Below are positions 1-9,300 of a DNA stretch of 24,607 nt, in pieces; position 1 is the first letter of the stretch; every line of letters starts with the position of its first letter. The translations under genes and the position numbers were made by a program. Origin of the DNA: an uncultured Clostridia bacterium (GTDB taxonomy: Bacteria > Bacillota > Clostridia > TANB77 > CAG-508). The stretch covers positions 1 through 24,607 of the forward strand of contig CAKPJM010000016.1 in the NCBI GenBank assembly GCA_934162625.1, given 5' to 3'. Below the pieces are notes generated by a model, which saw only the letters and a program-made list of their open reading frames with translations, had not been told where the DNA came from and made no database searches.

Positions 1-77
1 AGCTCAATCCATTCGCAACGTTTTTTCCATTTTTAATATTTTAATTTTTCTAAATAATTTACTTGCACAAATTCCAA
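1..77. repeat. Left copy of window-terminal inverted repeat
   Basis: Bases 1-49 are an exact reverse complement of 24537-24585. The similarity continues with small gaps to the ACAAATTCCAA motif at 67-77, which matches ATTGGAATTTGT at 24506-24517. No coding potential was seen. It may be a dispersed repeat at which the assembly stopped. Confidence 0.9.
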
Positions 78-88
78 GTTATCTTTTC

Positions 89-117
89 TTTACTTTTCCT
101 ACAAATCTTGTTATAAT
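89..117 (+). promoter_or_regulatory. Sigma-A type promoter of the 565-aa gene
   Basis: The -35 box TTTACT (89-94) is followed by a 17-nt spacer and TATAAT (112-117). It lies 32 nt upstream of the ATG at 150, which has the SD sequence AGGAGG just before it. Confidence 0.65.
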
Positions 118-149
118 TATTGTTGAAATAAATTTTAGGAGGACGTTGT

Positions 150-1847
150 ATGAGTAATACAAAGGCAGAAAAAGAAGAGTTAAAAAAATTAGAGGATAAA
201 GCATATTTTGAACTTTGTCAAATTATTGCAGAAGCTATGCAACTCCAAGACATTGAACTTTTAGATTATAGAATCTCATCTTGGAAAAATAGATACAAAA
301 AGCTATTAGATGGTTTAGCTAGTCCAGAATTCAAAAAGAAAATTGAGTATTTGCTTAATGAATATTACTCTTCAGTTACTCAATATATTTATTCTCAAAT
401 TAAGTTTAAAGAAAATAAAAAAATAGAAAATCAAAGTAAAGCATTAGTAAAACTGTATAGAATTATAAAAGAAACTAATGACCTTAATACTCTAAAATCT
501 AAAGTTAAAGAGTGGGAAAAGCAATACCCAAAATCTTCATTTTTGAAAATGTATCAAAAGAAAATAGATTCATATACAAGTACAAGAAACCTAGAAGAAA
601 ATGCCTTTAATCAGGAAGAAGCTTTTTCTGACCTTGTTGATATTACTAAACGTACTAGTACTTTTGAAGAATTTTCTAAATCTCGTGAAGAATGGGAAAA
701 GAAATACTCTATACATAACAAATTTGAACTAGATGATTTTATAAAACATCAATCTGAAGTTAAAAGATATACATCAGATGAATATTTGCATTCTATCTCT
801 AGAGAAGATGAAGTTTTTAAAGAAAATAATGATTCAGCCACTGCTGAGATTACTGAATTGCCTAAAAGCCTTCTACATAAGAAATATTCTGACTTAGATA
901 AGCAAGCTGCTGCATATGCTAGTGTTTTGGCTATTTCTAAGAAACCTAACAATGTAAATGAGATGTTTAAATGGGTACATAAAAACAGTTCTATCAGATT
1001 TAATGATAAATATAAGGAACTTATATTAAGTGCTACCTATTTAGATTATTCTCCAACTTATTTAAATAAGCTAAGAATACCTAATTTAAATTTGAATAGC
1101 AAATCACTTTCTTATGAAGAATTTAAAGACATGGATGATATTAAAAAGTATGCAATAATCAGCTATTTTAATCTTTTATTGCCTCCTGAGAAGGCGATTT
1201 CAAACAATTTCTTTAATTCTTGTATAAGCACAGTATATACAAAATCCGAAGAAGCAAAACATGCAAGTTTTTCATTAAATGAGATTTCTCAAGAAAATTT
1301 AAGAAATGGTATAGAAATAAAATTATCTAAATCTGATGCAGAGCAGGAATTTGATTTGCCAGAACTAAAGAAGCAAAATATTCCAGATACTAATATTAAA
1401 GAAATTCCTAGTAGTATAATCGAAGAAAAACAAAAAGAAGATAACAATCCTGAAGAAAAATTACAAGAAGATTTATCTGCTGAACCAAAAATTGCGTCTT
1501 GTAATACCCTAGATTTAAATCTTGAAGAAAAATCTAGTGAAGAAGAATTATTTAATTTGCCAGAGAACCCTAGTGTAAGAAAGCCTATTATTGATATTCC
1601 TTTAAAAGATTCTTTTGAAGAACCATCAATGAAAGATACAGAAAACACAGAATTTGATAAGAATATTGATATAGAGCCTTTGCAACAAGAGCAAATTGTT
1701 GCTATTTCTCCACTGCTTTTTTCTGCAATAGATTATAAAGCAAAACAAGCTAAAGCAGTAGAAAAAGTAGATGAACATGCAAATCATTATTTATCTATCC
1801 CTAGAACAAATTCTAACTATTTAAATAGAGAAAATTTTAATATTTGA
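150..1847 (+). CDS. Unrecognised 565-aa protein with three helical repeats
   Basis: I do not recognise the family. The protein is hydrophilic, rich in Lys and Glu, and has no signal peptide or membrane segment. Its first 200 residues hold three related helical units, each ending in a tryptophan motif of the form W(K/E)(N/K)xY: W45-KNRY, W122-EKQY and W182-EKKY. Residues about 225-390 form a second, mostly helical region with several aromatic residues (for example a WVHKN stretch). About 390-520 is an acidic, low-complexity linker dominated by Glu, Ser and Pro, followed by a short C-terminal segment. The start at 150 has a strong SD (AGGAGG, 7-8 nt upstream). It has its own promoter, and the next gene also has one, so the two are probably not a tight operon. 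A scaffold or adaptor role is conceivable from the architecture, but nothing in the sequence shows one. Confidence 0.85.
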   Translation: MSNTKAEKEELKKLEDKAYFELCQIIAEAMQLQDIELLDYRISSWKNRYKKLLDGLASPEFKKKIEYLLNEYYSSVTQYIYSQIKFKENKKIENQSKALVKLYRIIKETNDLNTLKSKVKEWEKQYPKSSFLKMYQKKIDSYTSTRNLEENAFNQEEAFSDLVDITKRTSTFEEFSKSREEWEKKYSIHNKFELDDFIKHQSEVKRYTSDEYLHSISREDEVFKENNDSATAEITELPKSLLHKKYSDLDKQAAAYASVLAISKKPNNVNEMFKWVHKNSSIRFNDKYKELILSATYLDYSPTYLNKLRIPNLNLNSKSLSYEEFKDMDDIKKYAIISYFNLLLPPEKAISNNFFNSCISTVYTKSEEAKHASFSLNEISQENLRNGIEIKLSKSDAEQEFDLPELKKQNIPDTNIKEIPSSIIEEKQKEDNNPEEKLQEDLSAEPKIASCNTLDLNLEEKSSEEELFNLPENPSVRKPIIDIPLKDSFEEPSMKDTENTEFDKNIDIEPLQQEQIVAISPLLFSAIDYKAKQAKAVEKVDEHANHYLSIPRTNSNYLNRENFNI

Positions 1848-1858
1848 AACAAAATCTA

Positions 1859-1887
1859 TTGACTTTTTCGATTTTTAAATTTATAAT
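1859..1887 (+). promoter_or_regulatory. Sigma-A promoter with near-consensus boxes
   Basis: TTGACT (1859-1864), a 17-nt spacer and TATAAT (1882-1887). The -10 box overlaps the left edge of a perfect 15-bp palindrome (1885-1917), so transcription of the downstream gene would start inside that palindrome. Confidence 0.75.
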
Positions 1888-1917
1888 AAACACATGTTTG
1901 GTAAACATGTGTTTATT
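1885..1917. promoter_or_regulatory. 15-bp perfect inverted repeat at a transcription start (operator or 5' hairpin)
   Basis: The arms AATAAACACATGTTT (1885-1899) and AAACATGTGTTTATT (1903-1917) are separated by GGT. The palindrome sits between the -10 box and the SD (AAAGGGGG, 1926-1933 region). It could be a repressor operator, a 5' mRNA stabilising hairpin, or a weak terminator of the upstream gene. No strong T-tract follows, so I favour the first two. Confidence 0.6.
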
Positions 1918-1939
1918 ATTCTTTAAAGGGGGAAATTTT

Positions 1940-2467
1940 ATGGGCATATTAAAATTCAAAAATGAGTCTAGGGCAACATCTTATTTAACTGTTAGTGTTT
2001 TGGGAAAAGTTTTGAAGCTAAACATTAAATATATTAGTACTTCTAAAATTGAATTAAATAAAGATGAATATGAAATAAATTTATACCTTCCAAAAAAGTA
2101 TAAGAATAATAAAAACATTGATGTTATAAACTTAGCTATTCAAAAATTATATGATAAAGTTGCAGAAACAGAAATTGAATATGCTATGGAAGTTGCAAGG
2201 CATATACTAAAATTTGCCCCAGACGACTATAAAATACAACGACTAAACAATAAATATTTTAAATGTATGAAAAGCAAAATTCTTGTAGATCCAGATATAG
2301 TTAGATTTAACAGAGAGGTAATTAATACAACAATAATACAAGCTTTTTGTAATATAAAATACAAAACTAATTCTAATGCTTATAAAGAGCTTTTAAATAA
2401 CTCACTAATTAAATATGAAGCTTATAAAAAGAATTTTAATAAAACTAAAGTATTAAAAGTTTCATAA
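1940..2467 (+). CDS. YgjP/DUF45-like protein with a degenerate metallopeptidase site
   Basis: 175 aa from the ATG at 1940, chosen over the longer reading frame from 1844 because an SD and a near-consensus promoter lie just upstream of it. The C-terminal half resembles the zinc metallopeptidase domain of the YgjP/DUF45 (M48-like) family. A segment FNREVIN (123-129) leads into TTIIQAFCNIKYKTN (130-144), which occupies the place where the family has HEFCHxKYKTH. The residues at the zinc and catalytic positions are Q134, A135, N138 and N144 instead of His, Glu, His and His. If the alignment is right, this is a catalytically dead relative that keeps the fold. The N-terminal half (LTVSVLGKVLKLNIKY and following) is compatible with the beta-rich start of that family. 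The family call rests on motif memory only. The HExxH gene downstream is a different, intact zincin. Confidence 0.6.
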   Translation: MGILKFKNESRATSYLTVSVLGKVLKLNIKYISTSKIELNKDEYEINLYLPKKYKNNKNIDVINLAIQKLYDKVAETEIEYAMEVARHILKFAPDDYKIQRLNNKYFKCMKSKILVDPDIVRFNREVINTTIIQAFCNIKYKTNSNAYKELLNNSLIKYEAYKKNFNKTKVLKVS

Positions 2468-2584
2468 TAAATCATATTTTTTGTAATTAAAATGTAATGT
2501 AAGTTTAATCTTTCTGAAATATTTTTTTGTCCTTTATATTATATAATAATTGTGTACTAAAGATTTAAAAGGAGAAAAAGGACT

Positions 2585-3709
2585 TTGAGTTTTAATTCAA
2601 ATTTAAAAAAAGAAGGCATCCAGATTATTGAGAAACTAGATGCCGAAAAAGTTAATAAGATAGCAATTAATGTCGCAAGTAAATTGTGTCTTGCTTTTCC
2701 TGAGCACAATTTAAAGCGAAATGAATTATTTGAATCTATTTCATCTCTTTCTATGTACATTTCCAAAATGCCTCAAGACTCTTCTGGTGCTAAGTATTTT
2801 TATAAAGATAATTCAATTTATTTTAACGAAATATTTGATATAGAAGAAATGAGCAAATTAGCTGTACATGAGTGTATACATTTCATACAAAGTTCAAATA
2901 ATACTACTAAGTCTTCTAGAATGGGATTATATGATTCCTTTTCGAATTGTGGTCTTGGCTTAAATGAAGCTTCTGTTCAATTAATGGCTTCTGAAGCAAA
3001 TTTTAGTGAAGAAACATCTGAAACATATTTTGGTGTATCTATTAATACAATTAGCCCAGATTATTACCCTTTGGAATGTTCTTTAGTTAGTGAATTAGCT
3101 TATTTTACCGGAACATATCCTTTGTATCATAGTACATTAAATGGTAACGACATTTTTAAAAATACTCTTATTTTAAAAATTGGTCAAAAAACTTATTATA
3201 CAGTAGTTAAAAACTTAGACAAGTTATTGTTATTAGAAAATGATTTGAATTACTTAATTTTAGAATTGCAGTATGCTGATAAAGTTAATTCTATAAAGCT
3301 TTTGAATAACCTTATAAATAAAAATAAACAAGAAATAATGTCACTATTTTTTAAAACACAAAACTTAATTATTGAAAAATGTTTTAAAAATGAGTTTAAC
3401 AATATAAGAAATTTAGATGATTTAATAGCATTCAATCAAAAACTTTATAATTTTAAAAATATTATGGGCTATTCTGATGACTATACTTTTTATAATGAGT
3501 TTTATCGTAAAATGATGAACTTGGTTCAGGAAAAAAGAGGTTATATCGAACAATATGGTGAAATTAATTTGTTTGAAAATATAAATAAAAGCCTTATGCT
3601 TGTTGATAATACTAAAACAATCTTTTCTTTTGTTAGAACTTTTATTGCAAAATGCAAAAAGCTATTTGGATTAAATAAATCTAGAGAAAATATTAATGAT
3701 TTATATTAA
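2585..3709 (+). CDS. Putative zinc metalloprotease (HExxH), 374 aa
   Basis: The protein contains HECIH at residues 95-99, the HExxH zinc and catalytic motif. NE at 127-128, within GLGLNEAS, is a good candidate for the third (glutamate) ligand of a gluzincin about 29 residues downstream. No signal peptide or membrane segment is seen, so a cytosolic protein is likely. The C-terminal 200 residues are helical, Asn/Lys/Leu-rich and unrecognised, ending in a short basic tail. The start is a TTG with AAGGAG 10 nt upstream; a TATAAT occurs at 2542-2547 without a convincing -35 box. I cannot assign a peptidase family or substrate. Its position beside a degenerate YgjP-like protein, both on the plus strand, is suggestive but may be coincidence. 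Confidence 0.75.
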   Translation: MSFNSNLKKEGIQIIEKLDAEKVNKIAINVASKLCLAFPEHNLKRNELFESISSLSMYISKMPQDSSGAKYFYKDNSIYFNEIFDIEEMSKLAVHECIHFIQSSNNTTKSSRMGLYDSFSNCGLGLNEASVQLMASEANFSEETSETYFGVSINTISPDYYPLECSLVSELAYFTGTYPLYHSTLNGNDIFKNTLILKIGQKTYYTVVKNLDKLLLLENDLNYLILELQYADKVNSIKLLNNLINKNKQEIMSLFFKTQNLIIEKCFKNEFNNIRNLDDLIAFNQKLYNFKNIMGYSDDYTFYNEFYRKMMNLVQEKRGYIEQYGEINLFENINKSLMLVDNTKTIFSFVRTFIAKCKKLFGLNKSRENINDLY

Positions 3710-3752
3710 TCATTGTGCAAATTGAATCTTATTACATTATTTATTTGTTTAA

Positions 3753-3788
3753 AGATAACATTATTAATCTAATACAAATGTGTTATCT
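3753..3788 (+). terminator. Weak hairpin after the metalloprotease gene
   Basis: AGATAACA (3753-3760) pairs with TGTTATCT (3781-3788) across a 20-nt AT-rich loop, followed by CATTTAATT. There is no clean U-tract, so terminator activity is uncertain. Confidence 0.3.
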
Positions 3789-3824
3789 CATTTAATTAAT
3801 CAAATATAATTTAGAATGTTTTTT

Positions 3825-3850
3825 CGGGCAGACATAGGGCCTGCCCCCTA
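3825..3850. repeat. GC-rich hairpin repeat, GGGCAG...CTGCCC + CCCTAC module
   Basis: GGGCAG (3826-3831) and CTGCCC (3841-3846) are inverted, followed by CCCTAC. The same module, differing in the loop, occurs at 10726-10750. Its high GC content stands out from the AT-rich surroundings. Confidence 0.8.
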
Positions 3851-3882
3851 CGAATCCCACTTTCCACATCATATCACGCACA

Positions 3883-4425
3883 TCAATTATAATTTAATTT
3901 TTTTAAATCATTCCAAAAATCTATTTTTTTCGTTTCATCCCTTAATAATGCTGCAGGATGAAATGTGGGCAGATATTTTATTCCATCTTTTTCAAACCAT
4001 TTTCCTCTGCTTGCTGTTATTCCGTATTCTTTTCCTAATATATTTTTTAATGCTACACTTCCTAATAACACAATTATTTCTGGTTTTACTAAGTTAACTT
4101 GACTCTCTAAATACTCTTTGCAGGCATCTGCTTCTTCATATTCTGGATTTCTATTGTTTGGAGGTCTACATTTTACAATATTAGCTATATAAACTTCTTT
4201 TCTTTTTATTCCTATACCCTCAAAAGCTTTGTCCATTAATTTACCTGCTTTTCCTACAAATGGCGTCCCTTGCAAATCTTCATCTGCTCCTGGTCCTTCT
4301 CCTATAAACATTATTTTTGCGTTTCTATTTCCTGTTCCTATTACTACATTATGCCTATTAGCACAAAGCTTGCATTTATTGCAATTTTTACATGCTACTT
4401 CTAATTCTTCCCATGTTTGATACAT
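3883..4425 (-). CDS. udg: Family 4 uracil-DNA glycosylase (Fe-S)
   Basis: 180 aa. It removes uracil from DNA, starting base excision repair of deaminated cytosine. The active-site motif is GEGPGADED (42-50, family-4 type GE-x-PG), followed by GTPFVGKAGKL. The second catalytic motif is HPAALLR with H156. The four cysteines expected for the 4Fe-4S cluster of thermophile-type family 4 enzymes are present: C15 and C18 (NCNKC) plus C86 (IVKCRPP) and C102. The length is typical. An SD (AAAGGAA) precedes the ATG. It starts 13 nt after the coaE-yfiH stop and is the last gene of the minus-strand repair/CoA run. Confidence 0.93.
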   Translation of the reverse strand: MYQTWEELEVACKNCNKCKLCANRHNVVIGTGNRNAKIMFIGEGPGADEDLQGTPFVGKAGKLMDKAFEGIGIKRKEVYIANIVKCRPPNNRNPEYEEADACKEYLESQVNLVKPEIIVLLGSVALKNILGKEYGITASRGKWFEKDGIKYLPTFHPAALLRDETKKIDFWNDLKKLNYN

Positions 4426-4438
4426 ATTTTGTTCCTTT

Positions 4439-5819
4439 CTATTTAATACAAATTAATGCCGTGTTTCTTCCCGCTTCTTTTCCTTCTTTTCTGTACGAAT
4501 GTATTATATTGCTATTACAATATGTACAAATTCCACTATCTACTATGTTTTCTTCTAATATTCCTTCTTCTTTTAAAAGTTCTTTATTTATTTCTACTGT
4601 GTCTATAAAATAGCTATTTGTATTTTTATTAAATTCTATTATTTTATCTATATTTTTCATATATTTAAATGTATTATAAAATACATCTTTTACATCTTTT
4701 TGTACCTCAAAATGACATTTTCTAATTGTTGGTCCTATTACGCAAACAATATCTTTTGGGTCAGAATTAAATTCCTTTTTCATTTTTATTATTGCGTATT
4801 TTGCTATTTTTTTAACTGTTCCTTGCCAGCCAGAGTGAATATTTCCAATTATATTTTTTTGCTTATCATATAAGTAAATTGGTGTACAATCTGCAAATGT
4901 CAAAGAAAGTATCTTATTATTTTCTCTTGTTATTAATCCATCTACATCTTGCAATTCTTCTGGAAATATGCCTATTTCGTTAGTTACTTTTTTCACATTG
5001 TTGGTGTGAGTTTGGTATGGTCTTACTATATTATTACTATCTAGTTTTAATAAATTACATATATCTTCATAGTTTTTGTCTGCTATATTTTTCATTGCTC
5101 TATAAGTATCGTTACTTCCTAAATCTGTTGGCTTTAAAGTAAAGCAATGTTTAATACTTTTATATTCTAGTAGCTTTTTAAACTGCATATATTTTATATT
5201 TTCGTTTTTTATTATAGCTGTTTCTTTGTTAAATAAGTTTCGGTTATTTAACATTTCCAAAAATTCTTCTACTTCTTTTTCTAAATTTGTTTTATCATTT
5301 GTTAAAACATAATTTGAATTTTCTATATATATATCTTCTGCAAGTTGGCTTTTCAATCTTTGTTTAGCTGTTTTCTCATCAATACTATCTCTTTTGCATA
5401 TTCTTTTTATTTTTGTATCTTCACTTGCTACTACAGAAACAACTATATCGCATATTTCATTTAATTTTGTTTCTATTAAGAGTGGAGCATCTATTATTGT
5501 TACACTCTGCTCTTCTTTTATTGCCTCTTCTTGAATTTTTCTTGCAATATGCATGCTTGTAAGTTTATTTAATTCTTTTCTTCTTTGGGTATCGTTAAAA
5601 ATTATCTGAGCTAGCTTTGGCCTATTTATTTCTTTATTCTCTAATAATATTTTTTCTCCAAACTGCTTTACTATCTCTTTATAATATTGTTCTCCACATC
5701 TTGATAGTTCCTTTACAATCTGATCTGCATTTATTAACTTTGCATTTGTTTTAGCACATAATTTTTGACTAAATAAAGTTTTTCCGTGACCCAGAATTTC
5801 CTGTAATTCCTATTATCAT
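4439..5819 (-). CDS. coaE: Dephospho-CoA kinase fused to a YfiH/LACC1 domain, with a +1 shift at CGGA
   Basis: With one base skipped at 5786, this reads as a 459-aa fusion. Residues 1-about 190 are dephospho-CoA kinase, the last step of CoA synthesis: the start MIIGITGNSG leads into Walker A GNSGSGKT (7-14) and later DAPLL (110-114). After a linker, about 205-459 is a YfiH/LACC1-type (DUF152) purine nucleoside phosphorylase or 'laccase' domain, with its three metal ligands at H271 (QTHTNNV), C311 (FADCTP) and H328 (NIHSGWQGT) and an ending of CTYC...HSYRKEG. The ATG at 5819 has AAAAGGA upstream. Read without the shift, translation stops five codons after the CGG, inside the P-loop. G12 of the P-loop is the residue supplied by CGGA. 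The two domains are joined in one uninterrupted frame. coaD lies just upstream, so the last two CoA steps are adjacent. Confidence 0.88.
5783..5786 (-). other. In-frame CGGA +1 shift site in coaE
   Basis: Minus strand reads TCA CGG AAA AAC; skipping the C gives TCA GGA AAA ACT (S-G-K-T), restoring the Walker A motif. The unshifted frame ends at TAG five codons on. Confidence 0.9.
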
Positions 5820-5880
5820 ATTCTTTTTCCTTTTATTTTAATTAATCTTATTATGAAGCAAAAGTATTACTCTTCTCACC

Positions 5881-6357
5881 TTACATATCACATTTTAATA
5901 ATTTTGAAACTGCTTTTGGTACAAAGTTATCTATTTTTTTATTATGTTTATACAATTCCATTACTATACTCGAAGATAAATACCCTAAATCTCCTGCTCT
6001 AAAATAACATGTATCCATTCCCGCTAATTTTTCATTTATTTCAGATATATTCTCCTCATATTCATAGTCTGTACCATTTCTTAATCCTCTTATTAGTATA
6101 TCACTATTCATTTCTTTTGCTTTTTCCACTGTTAAACCTTCATAAAGTACGACTTCTACATTGTTTAATCCTATTTCTTTTATTGTTTCTTCTATTGCAA
6201 TTTTCATTTTATTTTTATCAATACGTTCTGACTTGTCTGTGTTATATCCTATTCCAACAATTACTTTATCAAAGCATTTTGCTGCTTTTTTTACTATTTG
6301 CAAGTGTCCATTTGTGAATGGATCAAATGAACCTGCATAAAATCCTACCATTCCCAT
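5881..6357 (-). CDS. coaD: Phosphopantetheine adenylyltransferase
   Basis: 158 aa, the normal length. It transfers AMP from ATP to 4'-phosphopantetheine to give dephospho-CoA, the substrate of CoaE encoded next. The nucleotidyltransferase motif is TNGH (15-18) within AGSFDPFTNGH. R90 lies in the family signature RGLRNGTDYEYE (90-101), and the late LSSS motif (127-130) corresponds to the usual ISSS/T. The residue following, usually Lys or Arg, is Met here (IVMEL), a small deviation. The SD AAAGGAG is about 10 nt from the ATG. It follows addB by 35 nt and precedes coaE by 61 nt, so all are probably co-transcribed. Confidence 0.95.
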   Translation of the reverse strand: MGMVGFYAGSFDPFTNGHLQIVKKAAKCFDKVIVGIGYNTDKSERIDKNKMKIAIEETIKEIGLNNVEVVLYEGLTVEKAKEMNSDILIRGLRNGTDYEYEENISEINEKLAGMDTCYFRAGDLGYLSSSIVMELYKHNKKIDNFVPKAVSKLLKCDM

Positions 6358-6392
6358 TTTTTGTTTCTCCTTTTAATATGATATTTATAAAG

Positions 6393-9300
6393 TTAGTCTT
6401 TTAATGTTTCCAATATTTCTTCTTTTGACTTATTGTTTATAAATGCATAATGATTTACTTTAGGATCAAACCTACAAATTGTTTTATATTCACAATACTT
6501 ACATGCATCTATTTTTGTTTTTCTATTATACGCGGGTTTTATATCTATATTTCCACTTAGAATTTCTTTTGCAATTTCTTTTATTATTTTTTCTGCTGTT
6601 TTTTGCAATTTTGTAAATTCTTCTTTTGTAAGAACATTTGACCAAGAATTACTTATATTTCCGTTTTTGTCTAAATAAACAGGTATTAAATTAGATGCTC
6701 CTTTTTCTAACTTCTTGTCCATTTTCTTTATTACATTTATATCTGCTAAAATCATTCCATTCATTTTGAACTTCTTTTTTAGTTCTTCTTTTATTTGCTC
6801 TTCAGTTTTATTTCTATCTGCTTTTATTATAGGGTCTATCATTTTAAAGTATAGCATTCCTGCTGGTAAAGCATTTTCTTTTTCTGATACTACACTATCT
6901 AAATATGTTATTAATTGTATTTGTGTACCGAAAACTAATTCATTTAAGTCTATACTTTTATCAGATGATTTATAATCTATTATTCTTATGTATTGGGCTT
7001 TATCTGCTTTTGCTACATCTAGTCTATCTATTTTTCCTATAATTTCAACATTGTCTATTTTCTTTTTGAACTCTATCTCATTTCCTAAGATTTCAAAGTC
7101 ACTGTTTTGTATTTGTAGTACTATGTATTTTATTGATTGAATTACCACTTTTTTTAATCTATTAGTTAACACTATAAATTTAGGATTACTTGTAAATATG
7201 TAATTTTTGTTTAATTCTAGTTTACTATTTATTATTTCTTCTACTGTTTTTTCTATTTCTTCTTGTGTTATTTCTTTTACATTATCTATAGTTTCAAAGA
7301 AAGTGTCAATTATATCATGCATAAATGTTCCTGTGTCTATTGATTTTATTTTTAATTCTTCTTTTTCTTTTAGTTTCAAACCATATTTTAAGTGAAAAGA
7401 AAATGGACATTTTCTATATTGTTCTAGTCTAGATATACTTGTTTTTAAATTTTCTCCATATAGCCTTTTTATATTTTTTTCTGATATTTTTTCTGCAGTC
7501 TTTTTTGAATCAAAGTCTTTTATTATATTTGATAATTTTTTCTTCCATTGCTCATTATTTATATACCAGTTGTATACATCTTTCCAAATGTATTCTACTT
7601 CTTCATTATTTCTTAATTTTCTTATATTTAAAAGCAGTTCTTTAAAAGTAGCAGCTACAGTAGTTATGTTAGAAGTTTCTTGTAATACATCGCTTTTTTC
7701 TTTTAATTTTGGAAATATTTTTTTTATTTTTGTAATTATGGTAGATGGCCTTTTAGCCTTCCCTTCTTTATCTGTTGAAATATATGATAAATAAATATCA
7801 TTTTCCGCTGTTGTGAATGCTTTGTATATGTTATATCGCTCATCATAAAGGTTATCTAAACTTCCTTTTGCAAGTTCTATTCCGTTCTTTTTTAAAGTGT
7901 CTCTATCTTCATCATTTAAGAAGCCTTCATCACTGCTTTGAGATGGAAACACTCCATCATTTATTCCTAATATAAATAATGTATTTATTTTATGACTTCT
8001 GGATCTTTCTATATCTCCTATTGTTACTTGGTCTATTACTTCTGGAATTTCTCCAAATGAACTAACTTCTAGTCCAGCTTTTAGTATTTCTCTATATTCC
8101 CCAAATGTAAAGCTTTTATCTCCAAAAACTAAATTTATTTCATCTAAAATATTTATTAATATATTCCAACTAGAAATATATTCATTAGCATATTTTATTT
8201 CTTTATTACTTTCTAGTTTTTTTAGCTTTTCTTCTAATTTGTTTCTTATTTCATTCTTTTCCAAAAATTCATATAGTGCTTTTGTTATTTCTTTTGCTGT
8301 CTTTTTGTTTTTTAAGGTTTCATTAAATTCTATTAATGGCTTTACTATTGCTTTTCTTAAATTATTTAATTTTTCTACATCCTTATTTAAAACATCATAT
8401 GTCCAATCCTCTTTATACCATTTGTTGCCTCTTATTCCCCATTTTCTACAATAATTTTCTAGTTTGTATAGGTCTTGTTTTTCAATACCCGTAAATCCTG
8501 TTTTTATATAACTCCATACTGCATCTGATGACCAATTTTTTGAATATACTTCAAACATTGATAATACATATTTTACTAAAATATTATCGCTTAATGCTTT
8601 TTTATTATCTATAAATACTGGTATATTGTATTTTGGAAATACTGCTGTAATTGCACTTATATAGTCTTCTATATTTTTTGTTATTACTCCTATTTCCTCA
8701 TACCTTAAATTTTTTTCTCTTACTAAATCCAAAATTGTTTTAGCTGTTTCTTCTATTTCTGTATAAGGATTATTGCAAATTTTTAAATTTATATGGCTTA
8801 CCTCATCTTTATACTCTTCACTTCTTATTGCATATATGTTTTTTTCTAATACCTGCAATTCCCTATTTTTAAATCTATGTAATTCTTTTAACTCTATTGC
8901 TTTTTCTATATTTACATTAGCGTTTTCAGCATGTTCTACAAGCTTTCTAATAACTTGCTTATTAGGAAAAAACAAGTCGCTTTCTGGCTTTTTTTCTTCC
9001 ACTCCATCTGCACATATGCTAATTGAAACTTGTTTTGCTTTTTTTAATATTTCTTCTATTATTAAATATTCTTGTTCTGTAAATCCTGAAAACTCATCTA
9101 TATATACCAAATTATTATCAAACATTTTACTGTCTTTTAGTTGTTTTGCTAAAATTGTAAGCGTATCTTCTTCGTCTATATAGTTATCTTTAATTGTTTC
9201 TTCATATGAACTATATATTGTACCAATGTCTTCTAGTTTTAGTTTTAATAGTTGATTCTCTACATTCTCTGATTGGTTTTGTATTTTTTCTACACTTACA

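Noticed and set aside
3825..3850. Terminator of the udg run
   Set aside because: The hairpin has no T-tract on the minus strand (it is followed by GAAAAAAC), so it is better taken as a dispersed repeat.
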